From contig JACPHN010000146.1 of the NCBI GenBank assembly GCA_016188575.1, forward strand, positions 1 through 46,268: a stretch of 46,268 nt of DNA, read 5' to 3'. The stretch is from Candidatus Schekmanbacteria bacterium. Its GTDB lineage: Bacteria > CSSED10-310 > JACPHN01. Position numbers and translations under genes: made by a program. This document shows, in pieces, positions 45,017 through 46,268 of the stretch. The number at the start of each line of letters is the position of its first letter. Position 1 is the stretch's first letter. The notes under the pieces are model-generated. The model saw nothing but the letters and a program-made list of their open reading frames with translations, was not told the origin of the DNA and ran no database searches.

Positions 45017-45222
45017 CCGGCGCGCTGACGTGCGCATGGACGTGCGCTGGACGCCTCGCTCTCCCGGCCAACCAACCGCTTCGTGATCGTCTGCGTTCGC
45101 CCCAAAGCGCCGACTCCCCTTGGCCCGATCCCTGCAAGTCTCTCGCGTGGAGCGCGAGCCAGCCTGCTGCCGTGCTCGCGCGGCCAGGGCCGATCCAAAA
45201 TCATCATCAGGGGAAGACAAAC

Positions 45223-46224
45223 ATGATCCGCAAGGCGTGGGGATTGCTTTTTTGCTGCGCTCTGTGCGCGCCGTCGAACGCGCTGGCCGAAAGAGCCACA
45301 TACGCGGTGTTGACCTATAACGTCGCCGGACTCGTCGCACCAGCTCCCATGATCTTCGAGTACTCGGCGGAAGAGCGAGCTGGATTGATCGCAGACAGAA
45401 TTCTCGCCGCCCAATACGACATCGTCGTCATCGCTGAAGCGTTCGACGACGCCGTGCAGGACACGCTGGTCGCGCGACTCTCGCCCTCGTTTCCGCACTT
45501 CGTGAAAATGCTCGACGACGGCGGGTACGACGGTGACAGCGGATTGATGCTGTTCTCCAAGTTTCCGCCGCGGCCGCTGAGCCGCGGAGCTTCGCCCTCA
45601 GACTGGTACTGCGCCTACGACCCATCGACGGTAGGTGTTGAGCCCGCTGTCCCTTCCGGTAGCGTGGTCACCTCGCCCTCATTCTGGACGGCTGCCTTTG
45701 CCGACTACGCGGGCTGCAGTGCCGCGTACCGGCCATTCTCTTCGCTGACGGACGGCGACGTCTGGGCGGCCAAAGGAGTGGGCTGGGTCAGAGTCTTCAA
45801 CACCGTCAGCATGCGACCGCTCAACGTGTTTTTCACGCACCCCCAGGCCTCCTACGCAGATTGCGTGTACGAATGCGCCGTGGCTCGAGCCGAGGGCTTT
45901 GCGGAAATCCGCGCGATGATCCGCACCTTCGCCCCGCTCGCCGAGGGCGAAGAGGCGGTGCTGGCCGGTGACCTCAACGTCGTCGGCGACCTTGACGCCG
46001 CGGGCAGCCGCGACGTGGAGTACGAGCGCGAAATCACCTCGGCGGTTGGCTCCGCAAGCCTCCGAGCGCTCGGTTTTCGGGATCCGTGGCGCGCAGACGG
46101 GACGCCGTCTCCCGCCTACAGGGATGATCCCCTTCAACGCTGGCGAAAAACGACCGGGGTGTGCCGGCGAAAAGTAGGCCAGACGGGGCGTGGCAGTTGG
46201 GTGGGTATGGCCGGGAGCAAGTAG
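45223..46224 (+). CDS. Secreted endonuclease/exonuclease/phosphatase-fold protein, C-terminus probably lost
   Basis: 333 residues from ATG 45223 (AGGGGAAG upstream); signal peptide at 1-23. The EEP fold is clear: AVLTYNVAGL, DIVVIAEAFDDAVQD (catalytic Glu), SGLMLFSKFP, VNVFFTHPQA-like LNVFFTHPQASY and AVLAGDLNVVGD (catalytic D-x-N). The closing RLDYVF/SDHxP strands with the final catalytic His are missing; after about residue 305 the sequence (RWRKTTGVCRRKVGQTGRGS) looks unrelated. Secreted sphingomyelinase-like or nuclease activity would be expected of an intact copy. The change coincides with repeated AAGTAGGCC motifs at 46172 and 46219, possibly the end of an insertion sequence. Confidence 0.72.
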   Translation: MIRKAWGLLFCCALCAPSNALAERATYAVLTYNVAGLVAPAPMIFEYSAEERAGLIADRILAAQYDIVVIAEAFDDAVQDTLVARLSPSFPHFVKMLDDGGYDGDSGLMLFSKFPPRPLSRGASPSDWYCAYDPSTVGVEPAVPSGSVVTSPSFWTAAFADYAGCSAAYRPFSSLTDGDVWAAKGVGWVRVFNTVSMRPLNVFFTHPQASYADCVYECAVARAEGFAEIRAMIRTFAPLAEGEEAVLAGDLNVVGDLDAAGSRDVEYEREITSAVGSASLRALGFRDPWRADGTPSPAYRDDPLQRWRKTTGVCRRKVGQTGRGSWVGMAGSK

Positions 46225-46268
46225 GCCTGTGGTGGCTTGATCCGTGAACCGACGGCCGGGGATATCGG
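46150..46268. mobile_element. Possible terminal region of an IS21-like element (partial)
   Basis: AAGTAGGCC occurs at 46172-46180 and 46219-46227, each preceded by a GGCGAA/GGGAGC-like context (GCCGGCGAAAAGTAGGCCAG and GGGAGCAAGTAGGCCTGT). Repeated short motifs inside an element end are typical of the IS21 family. The window stops before any transposase, so this is only a hint. Confidence 0.3.

Noticed and set aside
44779-45222. Upstream extension of the EEP-fold gene into nadB
   Set aside because: It overlaps nadB in another frame, and the ATG at 45223 gives a clean signal peptide.

Overview
The window is a high-GC, gene-dense bacterial fragment with no rRNA, tRNA or CRISPR visible. Serine/threonine kinases fused to ATPase/TPR modules, a Fis-type enhancer-binding regulator translationally coupled to a kinase, a MYXO-CTERM-like C-terminal anchor, many lipoproteins, PspA and a separated atpDC pair point to a Gram-negative lineage of the former Deltaproteobacteria (Myxococcota, Binatota or a relative). 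This placement is inference from gene content, not from a marker phylogeny.

Layout. (1) 1-4.3 kb, + strand: a secreted protein whose C-terminus looks frameshifted, mobB with its own promoter, a formylglycine-generating-enzyme-like lipoprotein and a zinc-ribbon membrane protein. (2) 4.3-10.3 kb, - strand housekeeping block: atpD, atpC, pyrR, pyrB, pyrC, then rplT (own promoter) and a TPR lipoprotein with a clear terminator. (3) 10.9-23.0 kb, an accessory and partly decayed region: an AbiE-like toxin-antitoxin pair preceded by a strikingly regular array of GTTGC/GCAAC half-sites; a sigma54-type regulator followed by a kinase-ATPase-TPR gene broken by two amber codons and a deletion of about 475 bp; remnants of a bacterial Ig-like (Big_2) repeat protein; a zinc-finger ORF of transposon-associated type; a metalloprotease whose catalytic half precedes its N-subdomain; a second nucleotidyltransferase bicistron; and a 298-bp element bounded by 18-bp perfect inverted repeats carrying the tail of a four-helix-bundle (23S intervening-sequence type) protein. 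(4) 23.0-30.2 kb, - strand: an envelope/secretion block with a TIM-barrel lipoprotein, an OmpA-like lipoprotein, a transmembrane kinase with a TonB-C-like periplasmic end, a large secreted glycoside-hydrolase-like protein and a beta-propeller lipoprotein. (5) 30.7-34.5 kb: an intact 1288-residue kinase-ATPase-TPR protein, paralogous to the broken one. (6) 34.5-40.0 kb, - strand: a DUF5610-like protein, a lipoprotein, a PhnD-like binding protein, a PAS histidine kinase and an isopropylmalate/homocitrate-synthase-like enzyme. (7) 40.3-46.2 kb, + strand: a promoter-led operon of a coiled-coil protein, pspA and a glycosyltransferase; an Asd-like protein lacking both catalytic residues, coupled to nadB; and a secreted endonuclease/exonuclease/phosphatase-fold protein that appears cut short near the window edge.

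The housekeeping parts are conventional. The interest is in the accessory region, where decay (frameshifts, nonsense codons, a deletion) sits beside two nucleotidyltransferase modules and a small inverted-repeat element. Several breaks are single-base events, so sequencing or assembly error has to be excluded before each is called a biological pseudogene; the large in-gene deletion cannot be explained that way.
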